This document shows, one piece after another, positions 54,224 to 64,000 of a DNA stretch of 64,000 nucleotides; position 1 is the stretch's first letter, and each line of letters starts with the position of its first letter. The position numbers were made by a program, and so were the translations under genes. The notes beneath the pieces were generated by a model that searched no databases, was not told where the DNA came from, and saw only the letters and a list, made by a program, of their open reading frames with translations. Source of the stretch: Raphanus sativus (lineage: Eukaryota; Streptophyta; Magnoliopsida; Brassicales; Brassicaceae); contig NC_079519.1 in assembly GCF_000801105.2 (NCBI RefSeq), forward strand, positions 29,239,288 to 29,303,287. Direction: 5' to 3'.

Positions 54224-54408
54224 TGAGAGCAATAGTTTTTTTTATGACTGTGGAGAATCCTAAACAGTAAATCCAGATTAATTTTCACAAAGCTTTCCAT
54301 CTGGATACGCATGGTTATAGGTAGGAAGGTGGTCATGGCGACTCGAACCCAGGACGGACATTCCATTACCACTAGACCAAGAGCTCTTGGTTATGAGAGC
54401 AATAGTTT
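54224..54408 (-). mobile_element. tRNA-derived SINE with 15-bp target-site duplication
   Basis: TGAGAGCAATAGTTT is found at 54224-54238 and 54394-54408, bordering a 155-bp body on the minus strand. The body begins near GAGCTCTTGGTCTAGTGGTA (A box, 54368-54379) and has GGGTTCGAGTC (B box, 54340-54350) at pol III spacing. It ends in a short A tract (TTTTTTTA on the plus strand at 54239). Size, boxes, tail and duplication all fit a Brassicaceae SINE. Confidence 0.85.
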
Positions 54409-56500
54409 GTGTTTGATTAAATTCATGTTTCTGGTACACAATAAGCAAATCGCTTTTCTACTCAAAAGTAAAAGAGACAAATGACTAAACCCAAATCCAA
54501 CTAAAGTTAAATCTAACCGAATACGAAAATAAAAACTGAACAAACTAATTAACGTACAAACTTACTCAACTTTTAGAAAACTCTTTCACAAAATCTAGTT
54601 TTTGTTTATTTTTGGAAATTTTCTAAATATTTGTATATTTTAGAAGTAATTTTTTTATTAGTATAGTTTTGAATAATTAAATTGCTAAGTTACACGAATA
54701 GGTTACTTTCTAAACAGCCTTTTTCTCTTAAATGATAGTTTAGAATGATGAATCAATCTTTTTTTTTAGTTTTTATGCAAGATATCCCAACCAGATCTTG
54801 AAGTTTTTTTAAAAAAATATTTTTTTTAAAAAAGTAGTACATAAAAGTATAAAATAATTCATATATTAAATTTTTATATACCGATATTAAGAATTCATTG
54901 TAAAAGTTATTATGTTCGAACAGTCCATGAGATAGGAAGGTAAAAAAGGTATGGCTGTTAAAATTGAAAGTTATTAAACCAGAGAAAGGATGACAAGATC
55001 TTAGCTCACGCACAACCATACATGTCTATGTAGCCTGAAAAAGAATCAGAATCTCAACTGCCATTATAAAATCCAGTCATTCTAAAAGACAAATATGAAA
55101 TAGTACAATGAATTATTTATTTTCCTTGGAATATTGATACAATATTACTATTATTATTATTATTACTATTATTATTATTATATGTTTCTTTTCGGAAAAT
55201 TTATATATTAAACTCCAACCATTAGCATTAGAAGACAAGACCAAGAGAATATCGAATATATTTGCATGCTTCAAATTGATTTAGGGCGCCCATTGTTTTG
55301 CAGTCACAAAATGCTGTGCATACAGATTCTCCTAACAAAAGATGAAATGAAAAGGTTACCCTAACCAAATTTAGATAAATAGAAATCATTTCACACATTA
55401 AAAATAGAAAAAAGCATGAAAGTCTCTTATTTGGAAATTTTCACTATTTCTTAAGATATTTATTTAACATTTGTTAAAATTTTATTGGTTAGTCTTATTT
55501 TAATATTAAAATTAGTTTGAGAAATTTAATGGATTTGGTAGCAATGTTATGCCGATGTTCTTTTTTTTGTGACTGAAAAAAAATGAAATAAAACAACAAA
55601 AACCATGGTCAAAGATTAAAGACCTCTTAACTAACGGTGGATGGGCGCAAGACGAGTAGTTGTTTGCTTTTATGTATATTTGATATTTGCTTTGACTTGA
55701 ACGAGTAATAAATTTTGAACTTGTACTTCACTTGTTGGAAACGAGTACTTGTTATTTCGAGTATTTATCCGAAAATATATTACTTGCAAGTCATTTGCCT
55801 TGTTCGATTATTTATTATTTACAAGAACTTATGAATTATTTGGATATATTTTCAAGTTTCTAAGAATTACTTGATACATAATATTCTATCAGAGAAAGTT
55901 AAAAAAAAAATTGTTTTGTTTATTCGACTTGACAAAAATACGAGAGTTGTTTCAAATAAAATATTTACATCTAATATAAAAAGAAAAAGGAACAAAATAC
56001 ATATATTTCTATAAGAAAGTACTATTTATTTCTTACAACAAAAATATATCTGTTTAGGGTTTTGGTTTTTATGATTTAGTTATCATTTTTCAGTCGTAAA
56101 ACAAGTAACGAATATATTAAGATGAGTCGTTAATTTTTTGTGATACTTGTTACTTGTATTGTACTTGCAAGTAACAAAATTCAATGACTTGATATACCAA
56201 AACCCACCATTACCTATTTAGGAGAGCAAGTTTGATGCCATAATTGATAGAGTTCTTGAAAGACATTAGAAGTTTACAGTGGATTTCAATGGAAATATTG
56301 ATTCTGTCTTCAACAATCTAAACACAAGGATACTTGACTTGACAATTACAAGTACTTGAAAAAAACGAGGCGACTACTCAATCAATCAACAAGTATAATG
56401 CAAGTAACTAGTATTTGTAGTGCCCAATCCTTTATTATTTATAATAAAACTCTTCTTATGGGCCATATGAGCCCATTAAACGTCCATCATTACGTTCTAG
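54409..56500. other. Intergenic with decayed repeats
   Basis: No gene seen. An ATT microsatellite lies at about 55145-55182. 55630-56430 is rich in ACTTG motifs, with GGATGGGCGC and (reverse) GGATTGGGCAC near its ends, so it is probably an old inverted-repeat element. Confidence 0.45.
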
Positions 56501-56567
56501 ATCGTGCAGGCCCATTTTACCATCAAGCCTCACTCTAATCTCCGGAAGCAGCAAGCACGGCTCCGAT

Positions 56568-56605
56568 CACGTGCCCGGACCCTACGCCTTAAGCACAGTC
56601 ACGTG
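56568..56605 (+). promoter_or_regulatory. Two G-boxes upstream of the GPI-anchored protein gene
   Basis: CACGTG at 56568-56573 and 56600-56605, 32 bases apart, about 670-700 bases before the start codon. Such pairs are bound by bZIP and bHLH factors (light, abscisic acid). Function here is inferred. Confidence 0.5.
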
Positions 56606-56948
56606 TCATTAGTGTTCCATTTCTTCAGCAGCACGACGAAACTCTCCGAAAGTGAAACGAAATCAATAAATAAAATATATGGCCTAAGATATCAAACTAT
56701 AGTTTACCGATTGTTATTAAATGCGTTCTCTAACAGAGATCAGTCTGTACCGGTTTTAACCAACAGGTAAAATAATTTACTCTCAACGGTTCCGCCTTGT
56801 TTATTTAATTTCTCAGTACGAATGACATTTACTCGAGTAGTAGTAGACTAGGAGTACGGTTAATGACCAAATCCGGTTAATCAATTCCCAACACGGTTAA
56901 CATTTCGGTTTGATTCCGGTTATGTAAAAAAAAAAATTAGATTTAGAT

Positions 56949-56974
56949 TTATATAGAGAGAGAGAGAGAAAGAG
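56949..56974 (+). promoter_or_regulatory. TATA box and GA-repeat leader
   Basis: TTATATAGAGAGAGAGAGAG: a TATA-like motif running into a GA repeat, about 320 bases before the first codon. CT-rich leader sequence follows to the ATG. Confidence 0.45.
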
Positions 56975-57271
56975 GTGGGGGAACTTTAATGGAGGGAGTA
57001 ATAAATGCTCTCAAGGGCTCCCCTTTTCTCTTATTACAACAACAGTCTGTGTTCATTGCGTTGTGGGGTCTCTCTCTGTTTTCTGTGAAGACGAAGACAG
57101 CTGTTTCTGAGTTTTACTTCTTCTTCTTTATTCGTCTCTATCTTCTTCTTCTTCTTCTCTACCAAGATTTTATCTTCAGAAACTACTTTCTCTCTTCAGA
57201 CAGTAGTAGTGTTGAAGAAAAGACAGAGCTTCGAAAGAAACCAAAGAGCAGTCCACAATCTCTCTGTCTCT

Positions 57272-59473
57272 ATGACGAGAAGGGCGGAGTTCAAGCTAGG
57301 TTTCTTCGTGGTTCTTCAATTCATGTCTCTGCTATCTCTTTGTGAGTTTTGTGATTCTCTTCTTGAATTAGGGTTTATAGTTATCACTTATCAGTTTCCT
57401 TAATTGATTTGGTAATTTTTTTTTTTTAAATAGAAAGTTGGATTCTTTTGGCTTGATTTAGAACAATCTACTTGTTTATTGTGATGGGTCATCGTAAATT
57501 TACACTCTTTCTCTAGAAAATTATGCGAATTTTCTGGTTACTTAGATTAGGGTTTATAGATGCTGTAGCTCTTCAACACTGTTTGGTCCAGTTTACAAAT
57601 TATGTTTCTTTATTTATTATTTTTTTTCTTTTTTTTTTTGCAATACAAGATTGTATAACAGTGTGATTTGATTGATATGGTTTGGTATATAGGTTCATCT
57701 GAGGAGTGGTTACCTGAGATATCACCAGATACTTCTCCACAACCATTCCTTCCCTTCATTGCACCTTCTCCTATGGTTCCTTACATCAACACCACCATCC
57801 CCAAACTCTCAGGCCTTTGCTCGCTTAATTTCACTGCTTCCGAGGGTTTGATTCAGACGACATCACACAACTGCTGGACCGTCTTCGCTCCACTGTTAGC
57901 CAACGTCATGTGCTGTCCTCAGCTAGACGCTACTCTCACCATCATCCTCGGCAAAGCTAGCGAAGAGACCGGTCTCCTTGCACTAAACAGAACTCAGTCT
58001 AAGCACTGTCTCTCGGATTTAGAGCAGATCTTGGTGGGCAGAGGCGGTTCCGGCGAGCTCGGGAGGATATGTTCGCTTCGCTCGTCGAATCTCACCGCTT
58101 CTTCCTGCCCTGTGATCGACGTGGATGAGTTCGAAAGCGCGGTGGATACGTCTAAGCTTCTTTTGGCTTGCGAGAGAGTTGATCCTGTCAAGGAGTGTTG
58201 CGAGCAGGCTTGCCAAAACGCCATACTCGACGCAGCTACGAATATTACTGTGAAAGCATCTGAGCCTTTGATGGATAACTCGGATAGGATCAGTGATTGC
58301 AAGAACGTAGTTCACCGTTGGCTCGCTACTAAACTGAACCCTTCTCAGGCTAAGGCAACTCTCAGAGGTTTAGCAAACTGTAAAATCAATAGAGGTAAAA
58401 ACCAAATCAGGGTTTTAACATTTTAACCTTCGGTGTGTTAACATTTTTACATTTTTTCAGTTTGTCCTCTTGTGTTTCCGCACATGAGACACATCAGTGG
58501 TAACTGCAGCAACGAGTTGAGTAACCAAACGAGTTGCTGCCGGGCAATGGAGAGCTACGTGTCTCATCTGCAGAAGCAATCGCTTATAACTAACTTGCAA
58601 GCCTTGGATTGCGCAACCTCTCTTGGGACAAAGCTTCAGAAGCTAAACATCACTAAGAATGTCTTCACTGCTTGTCATATAAGTCTCAAAGACTTCTCCC
58701 TTCAAGGTTTTGTACATTTTCTTCTTCCAACTTTTAATTTTTTTCTTTCTATGTGAATCTTTAAACCCGTTTTTTGTTTATTCTTTCTGTTGCTTGATAA
58801 TGGCATTGTGGATTGGATTCAAAACAGTTGGTAACCAAGGTGTGTGAATTAAACTTTTTCATTTATATTCATCATGTCAGGAACCTGAAAACCATTCTCT
58901 TATTAACTCTTTGTTCTTTGTTTTTTTTTTTTTGGTTTAAAAAGAATCTGGTTGTCTATTACCAAGCTTACCATCCGATGCTATATTCGATCAAGACACT
59001 GGAATAAGCTTCACTTGTGATCTCAATGACAACATTCCAGCCCCATGGCCTTCTTCTTCTCAATCCTCAGCCTCTACCTGTAAAAAACGTGAGTTGTTTT
59101 TATCTTATTATTTAGCTTCTTGATTTTAGGCATTTTCGTGTCTTTTGTGCTTTAACTTTTATTGGTTTGTTTACTTTCTTTTGCAGCTGTTAGAATCCCT
59201 GCTCTTCCTGCTGCAGCCTCCTCCCAACCCAGTAAGTTTTTACTGTCACTCACACCAAAAACTCGCTTACGAGTAGAGGATTATCATATACTTACGTATT
59301 GTCAACGGAATGTCAAACGGGGACTTTAATATGCTTAAAAATAAAAACTTTATTAGTCAAATCTGAAATGTGTTTTAATTTTCTTTTTTGATCTCTCAGG
59401 TCTGTACAATGAGGAAGTGAAACGTTTGGTGGTCTTTGTATTGTCTATGGTTCTTGTGATGCTTCTGTCATGA
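57272..59473 (+). CDS. GPI-anchored SPARK-domain protein, At1g61900-like, seven exons
   Basis: Exons: 57272-57341, 57693-58394, 58461-58706, 58828-58839, 58945-59088, 59187-59231 and 59400-59473; all introns are phase 1 with GT/AG borders. The product is 430 residues. Residues 1-24 (MTRRAEFKLGFFVVLQFMSL) are a signal peptide. The long extracellular part is Cys-rich (CWTVFAPLLANVMCCPQLDA, CCEQACQNAI, CSNELSNQTSCCRAM) with several N-glycosylation sites, matching the plant SPARK region. ESGCLLPSLPSD and ISFTCDLNDNIPAPWPSSS follow. The last 17 residues (RLVVFVLSMVLVMLLS) are a hydrophobic GPI-attachment signal after a Ser/Ala-rich linker. It should sit on the outer face of the plasma membrane; its molecular role is unknown. 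Exon 4 is only 12 bases. Confidence 0.88.
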
Positions 59474-60439
59474 CACCAGAACTAAACCGGATCCACGCTT
59501 ATCTCTTACCGGTTTACTAGTCAATAGCTTTGTTTCTTTGATCAAACCGGTACAGTCAGCTGCCGGAAGTAGTATGTTGACATGACCGGTTCAAGTGCTT
59601 GAATTGTTTGAGGTATAAGTTTCGGAAAGTCTTTTTCTTTATTGAATTTCATGATTCTTGGAAACCTTTTCTAATGTAAAGAAAAAGGTCTTGTAGGGTT
59701 TAATTTCTGTAAGCTTCTATATATATATATATAATATGTTTATTTTCTCTACTCTGTAATTTTTATTTATTTAGACATTTTGATTTCAGAAATTAAAAGT
59801 TCTACTTGATTAATTTGTATGAAAAATTTATTCTCTTAGAAACTTCATTTCATATCGACCCGATTTTAGTTGGTAAAGTTAACAAATTGTCAAAATCACG
59901 CATGCATATAAGCTTTGGGATGGTGGAAAGAAGTGATGGCTCTACGAAGTTTGATCAGATTTTGCTTATTTCACCTCCCATGTGATGTTTAAATTCATGC
60001 TATTTCGCATGTGATGATAGTTGGACCACCTTTTGTGACAATTTTTCTTTTTTGATGATACTCTTTTATACATAACCCAATAAACTCATTTTTGCTAGCA
60101 TTACCAAGAATTAATGGTCAATTCCAGTTTCTGTTTTAGATTGAAATTGAAGAAATAAAAAAATTTGACGAAATTTATTTTAAAGTCTTGAAAATTACAT
60201 ATTTTTGACATAATTCATCCAATCCAAGACAAACTAACTGAGTTAGAAATATATTTGTATAAATATGTAGCAAAAAAAGAAATTACACTTATTATTTCTA
60301 TAACATCTGGTCAATGGTCTGACCGACTGATAATTTCAATGAGAACATGCGTAAGAATATCCAACTAGCACGGGCGTATATTCTTATAAAATATGTTGTT
60401 TTTTATGTCAATAATAGAATTGAGAAAAAGTCAGAATCT
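59474..60439. other. 3' flank of the GPI-anchored protein gene
   Basis: 3' UTR and AT-rich sequence with no other gene recognised. Confidence 0.5.
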
Positions 60440-61060
60440 TAAAAATCGAACCGAGCCCGATCCAAAAAGAAGCATCAAACCCGAACCGAAATCGATTAAA
60501 TTTTAAAATTTTGGTATTTAGAAAACTGAAACCAAATCCATCGAACCAAAGTATTTCGGATATCGAAATGTATTAGAAATAGATTTATATACTTATATAT
60601 ATTATTTTTTGTAGAATTAATGTATATAAAAATATTCCGAATATATAAAGTACTTTTAAGTTGGTTTAAATAATTGAAAATATATATAAATAGTCAAATG
60701 TAAATATCTAAAATAGTCAAAGTATATTTAAAACACCAAAAATAATTAAAATAATTATTGATTCTCTATCCACATATTTAAATCAAACCAATTTATATGT
60801 TAACTTCAGGTATTTTGATATATGTTATTCTAAATTTATATGTAATATATTATTTTTGTTTATATATTTTGAGAAATCTAGAGTAAATAATGAATTTTAA
60901 AAATAATTTAAATGGATTATCCATACCCGAACAAACCCGCAAATATCTAAATCGAATCCGAACCAAAATTTAGAAATATTCGAATGTGACTGAATTCTTT
61001 GACTCCAGATATCCGAAATCGAAATAGACCCAAATCGAACCCAAATGGGTACCTGAACAC
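60440..61060 (-). repeat. Dispersed GGTTCGG-type repeat, reversed copy
   Basis: Its reverse complement follows 34994-35538 over most of its length, e.g. AACATATATCAAAATACCT, TAACATATAAATTGGTTTGA, TGGATAGA, CAACTTAAAAGT and ends rich in GGTTCGG/CCGAACC. It is a non-coding dispersed repeat family of about 0.55-0.6 kb. Confidence 0.8.
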
Positions 61061-64000
61061 TGACCCCTAATTCAAAATCTATTTTTTCTTTAAAAACACA
61101 ACAAATATATAATTAATAGTATTTTACTATCATATAAACAATTACATATATTATATTTTTAAAATTTAATGTGAAATATAAAAATTATAATTTAAGTAGG
61201 TATATGAAATTTGACTTTGAATTGTATTTTTCTTATATATGTTAGAACATTTTTGTTATGAATTCTATGTTCAAATTTATATTAGACGTAATGCGAGCGG
61301 CTAATAGGAAATATTTTTTACAGTTTTTATTTAATATACAAAATATATACATTTGTTTAAGTGATTTTCTTATTTTCAGTACATATAATTGTATAGTAAG
61401 TGTTTAATTAAAGAGACAAAGAAACAGTAATGTTGTGTTAGTATATGGTCTCTCGTATTAACTCCATGTGTTCAAACCACTAAAGGTTGGAATATTATGA
61501 TTTTTTTTGTCAGCTTAATAGTTAGATTTATGTGGAGTCAATCACGCAAAAAAATCTAGATTGTAGGAATATAGCTGAAAATATTCTTTTTTTTGTTAAC
61601 AACTGAGAGATATGGAAATATAAATTAGATATGGAAGTATTCCGCAACTGGTTTGTTAAGTAGATTTCGTTAACTATTTTACGTATGTATCTAGATTTAT
61701 TGTTTCAAACTCAAGTACATATTAAAATGGTGGTATAATGAAACCGGTTTAATAATCATACACAGTAGAAAAAAAAACCAAAATTATTTTCTCGTAATTC
61801 TGGTTTAAAAAAACCATACACTGTCTGCTAATTCTTGAAATATTCTGAAAACAAAAGCAATTAAACTGTGTATTAAACAGAAGCAATTAAACTGTGTATA
61901 AACATCTTTTGAACTCTGAAAACTATATTCAAAACAGGATTAATATTCAGTATTAGATGCGTTAAATCTTGAATTTAGGGGATTTTGTTATGGAGTTTTT
62001 GATCAAGCAATATTTTTGTTGATGTACTTTGATGGTCATTGAGATCTCTCTGTTACATCGTACATATTATTTTCTTCTCTTTCACTCGGGTGTTATTAAA
62101 TGGATTGTTTTATATAAAACTTGGGGGTTGGAGAGCCAGAGCTTAATGGTTGAGAAGGTTAATAAGAATATTTTGTTCTTTAATTTATAATCTAGAAAGG
62201 AGTAAATAAACTTTTTGTCCTTCAAAGATAAAGCACTTATGTTCTTTGGGTAAAGGTAGAGAAGAAATTAGAAAAAAAAAGCGTTGGAAGATGCCATTAT
62301 ATTTTGTGGTCTGTTTCCAAATATATAAAAGTGTTAGAATTGGTTAAGGAAAGAGGTGAAAAGTGGTTAATAGCTTAAATGAATTTGGTTTTGGTAATGG
62401 TAAATAACGGTTTATTCCAGTGGCATTCTCTTGTAATTATTGAGGAAAATTTAGGGTGAAAATTTATATGTACTTCAGTTTTAATAGTATAGATATAGAT
62501 ACTAATATACTACTATTGTATATTGTTATTAGGATTATAAGTAATTACCAAAATGTCTCAACTCTTTCCAAGTTCTATAGACGATCATTTAATTTCCAAA
62601 TCTCTTGCACAAATACATATCTGTGTTCGTTGGATCTTTGTATGGCTAAAGCATATGTTGGTGGAACATAAGTCGGATGAATGTCGGATAATACCAATCT
62701 CTTTGATTTTTAACAATGTGAACTGGAATTGTGTTTGAAGAAATTGAAACTATACGAATCACGTTAATGGGAACATTTTTTGTTAATGGCAACACTATTG
62801 GAACCATTATTGGCTCTATTAGGAGGATTTAGTATGTGAATTGCAATGGGAAAGCTTATTTATTTAGAAAACATGTCATTTTCTGTTTCGTTTTGGGTCC
62901 TAAAATCTCAGCCTGTTGCGGATCTAGAATCAATACAATTAAAACAGCAGTCTTTTTTGGACATTCCCTTAATCTTTAAAAATATTTACAAGAGTGCCAC
63001 TAACATTTAATTTTAATTAAAAATTATGGAAATTAATTATAACAACCTAACAACTAACTGAATAAAAATAGAAAAATTATGGAACCTAACTTATTTACTA
63101 TCGAAAATTTACTGTAAGCAAAACATATGAAATTCAACATTTTGTAATATGTTAAATTTTGTGTTTAATGTCCACCTCACAATACATTATGTTAAATGTT
63201 CTCAATATGTAAACCTAATTACATGAATAATTGAAAACATATTTTAATGAGTATAATAATATTTCTATAATTATAGACTTATTTGATATAATACTTACAA
63301 AACATTTAAAATAAATTTAATTTATTATTATGTTCTTAGTAATAATATTTTCCAAATCAAAAAAAAAAATCAACACCAAATTAATATTTATAAATATCTG
63401 AAGAGTTCCTATATATTGGGGACAGAAAAAAACTAAAATAAAATCAGAGCTAAATTAGAAACCAAATTCCAAATATTTAAAATACAGTTTATATACTTTA
63501 AATATTAATTATACTTAATTTTAAAATATTCAAATATTTTAAAACTACTACCTATAAACCAAACTACCAAAAATGGATTACCCTACTATTTTTATCCATA
63601 ATATTTAAAATTATTTTAATTTTATGCTAGAATAGAATCACCTGAATATTTTTTTATCCAAAATATTTATATTTATCTGAATTATCTGTTATCTTATCCA
63701 AAAATCGAAAGTATCATTTTAACGGGTTTCTAACATTGTTATCTGAACCAAACTGAAAATCAAATCCAAATTCATTATATTTCTTGAACCGAAAAATGAA
63801 AACCATATTTTTATGTTTTGCTAATATTAGATATATAAATATTGTATCAAAAAGATTTTACTAATTTATCACATAACTGAAAAATAATATATCCACTTTT
63901 TATGTTTAGAATTTTTTATGGACAATATAATTGGTAAATCTAAAATCTTGCCCAAGTACAAATTTCAGGTAACAAAAAAAGTTTAGCTTATTTAATAACA
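61061..64000. other. AT-rich intergenic to window end
   Basis: No gene recognised. 63690-63810 contains AACCGAA/AACCAAA-rich sequence like the edge of another dispersed repeat. Confidence 0.45.

Noticed and set aside
54340..54380. A tRNA gene
   Set aside because: A and B boxes are present but there is no cloverleaf, and the segment is bounded by a target-site duplication, so it is a SINE.
60360..60380. Helitron end at AACTAGCACGGGCG
   Set aside because: No hairpin next to the CTAG.
1..64000. CRISPR arrays, operons, ribosome binding sites, bacterial elements
   Set aside because: The window is plant nuclear DNA with introns and plant gene families; no such structures were seen.

Overview
This is plant nuclear DNA from a crucifer, most likely Brassica or a close relative. 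Genes are separated by long AT-rich stretches full of nested transposon remains. The recognisable genes match, in order, a block of Arabidopsis chromosome 1 (about At1g62280 down to At1g61900): an S-type anion channel, the PPR editing factor MEF9, a tandem mTERF cluster, a relic of a calcium-dependent protein kinase (the CPK19 position), an S40/DUF584 senescence regulator, and the GPI-anchored SPARK protein At1g61900. The homologies are from memory of these families, since no search could be run. Sequence alone does not separate B. rapa, B. oleracea and B. napus.

Layout. 1-743: 3' end of an SLAH anion channel. 1554-3458: MEF9-like PPR gene, followed by an in-frame remnant of a longer C-terminus. 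4269-4703: small secreted Gly/Ala-rich protein with a seed-type promoter motif. 5.0-10.2 kb: transposon debris, including a LINE fragment, a 48-bp perfect inverted repeat and a complete non-autonomous Helitron. 10.7-11.9 kb: two-exon defensin-like gene behind a duplicated promoter segment. 12.06-16.2 kb: a hAT element split by a 5'-truncated LINE, both with intact target-site duplications. 17.8-23.3 kb: three mTERF relics on the plus strand, with two Helitron ends and an intact F-box gene between them. 24.1 kb: small lysine-rich protein. 25.1-39.4 kb: five intact mTERF genes, all on the minus strand, with a MULE-like foldback element, a Helitron and other repeats between the third and fourth. 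39.6-41.1 kb: a retroposon and the CPK relic. 41.7-48.7 kb: MITEs and a 3.2-kb Helitron carrying a decayed RPA-like gene. 49.6-50.2 kb: S40 gene. 50.5-56.5 kb: a hAT MITE, a SINE and otherwise empty DNA. 57.3-59.5 kb: seven-exon GPI-anchored protein gene with a 12-nt micro-exon. 59.5-64 kb: repeats.

Functionally the genes are not a pathway. MEF9 and the mTERF array both point to organelle RNA/DNA metabolism: PPR and mTERF proteins are nuclear-encoded and act in mitochondria or plastids. The most active part of the window is the mTERF array, which shows tandem duplication, mosaic (probably gene-converted) copies and pseudogenes. The transposon record is unusually readable: four Helitron 3' ends of good quality, a nested LINE-in-hAT, a SINE, and several tiny A-tract insertions between direct repeats that look like extreme 5'-truncated retroposition events.
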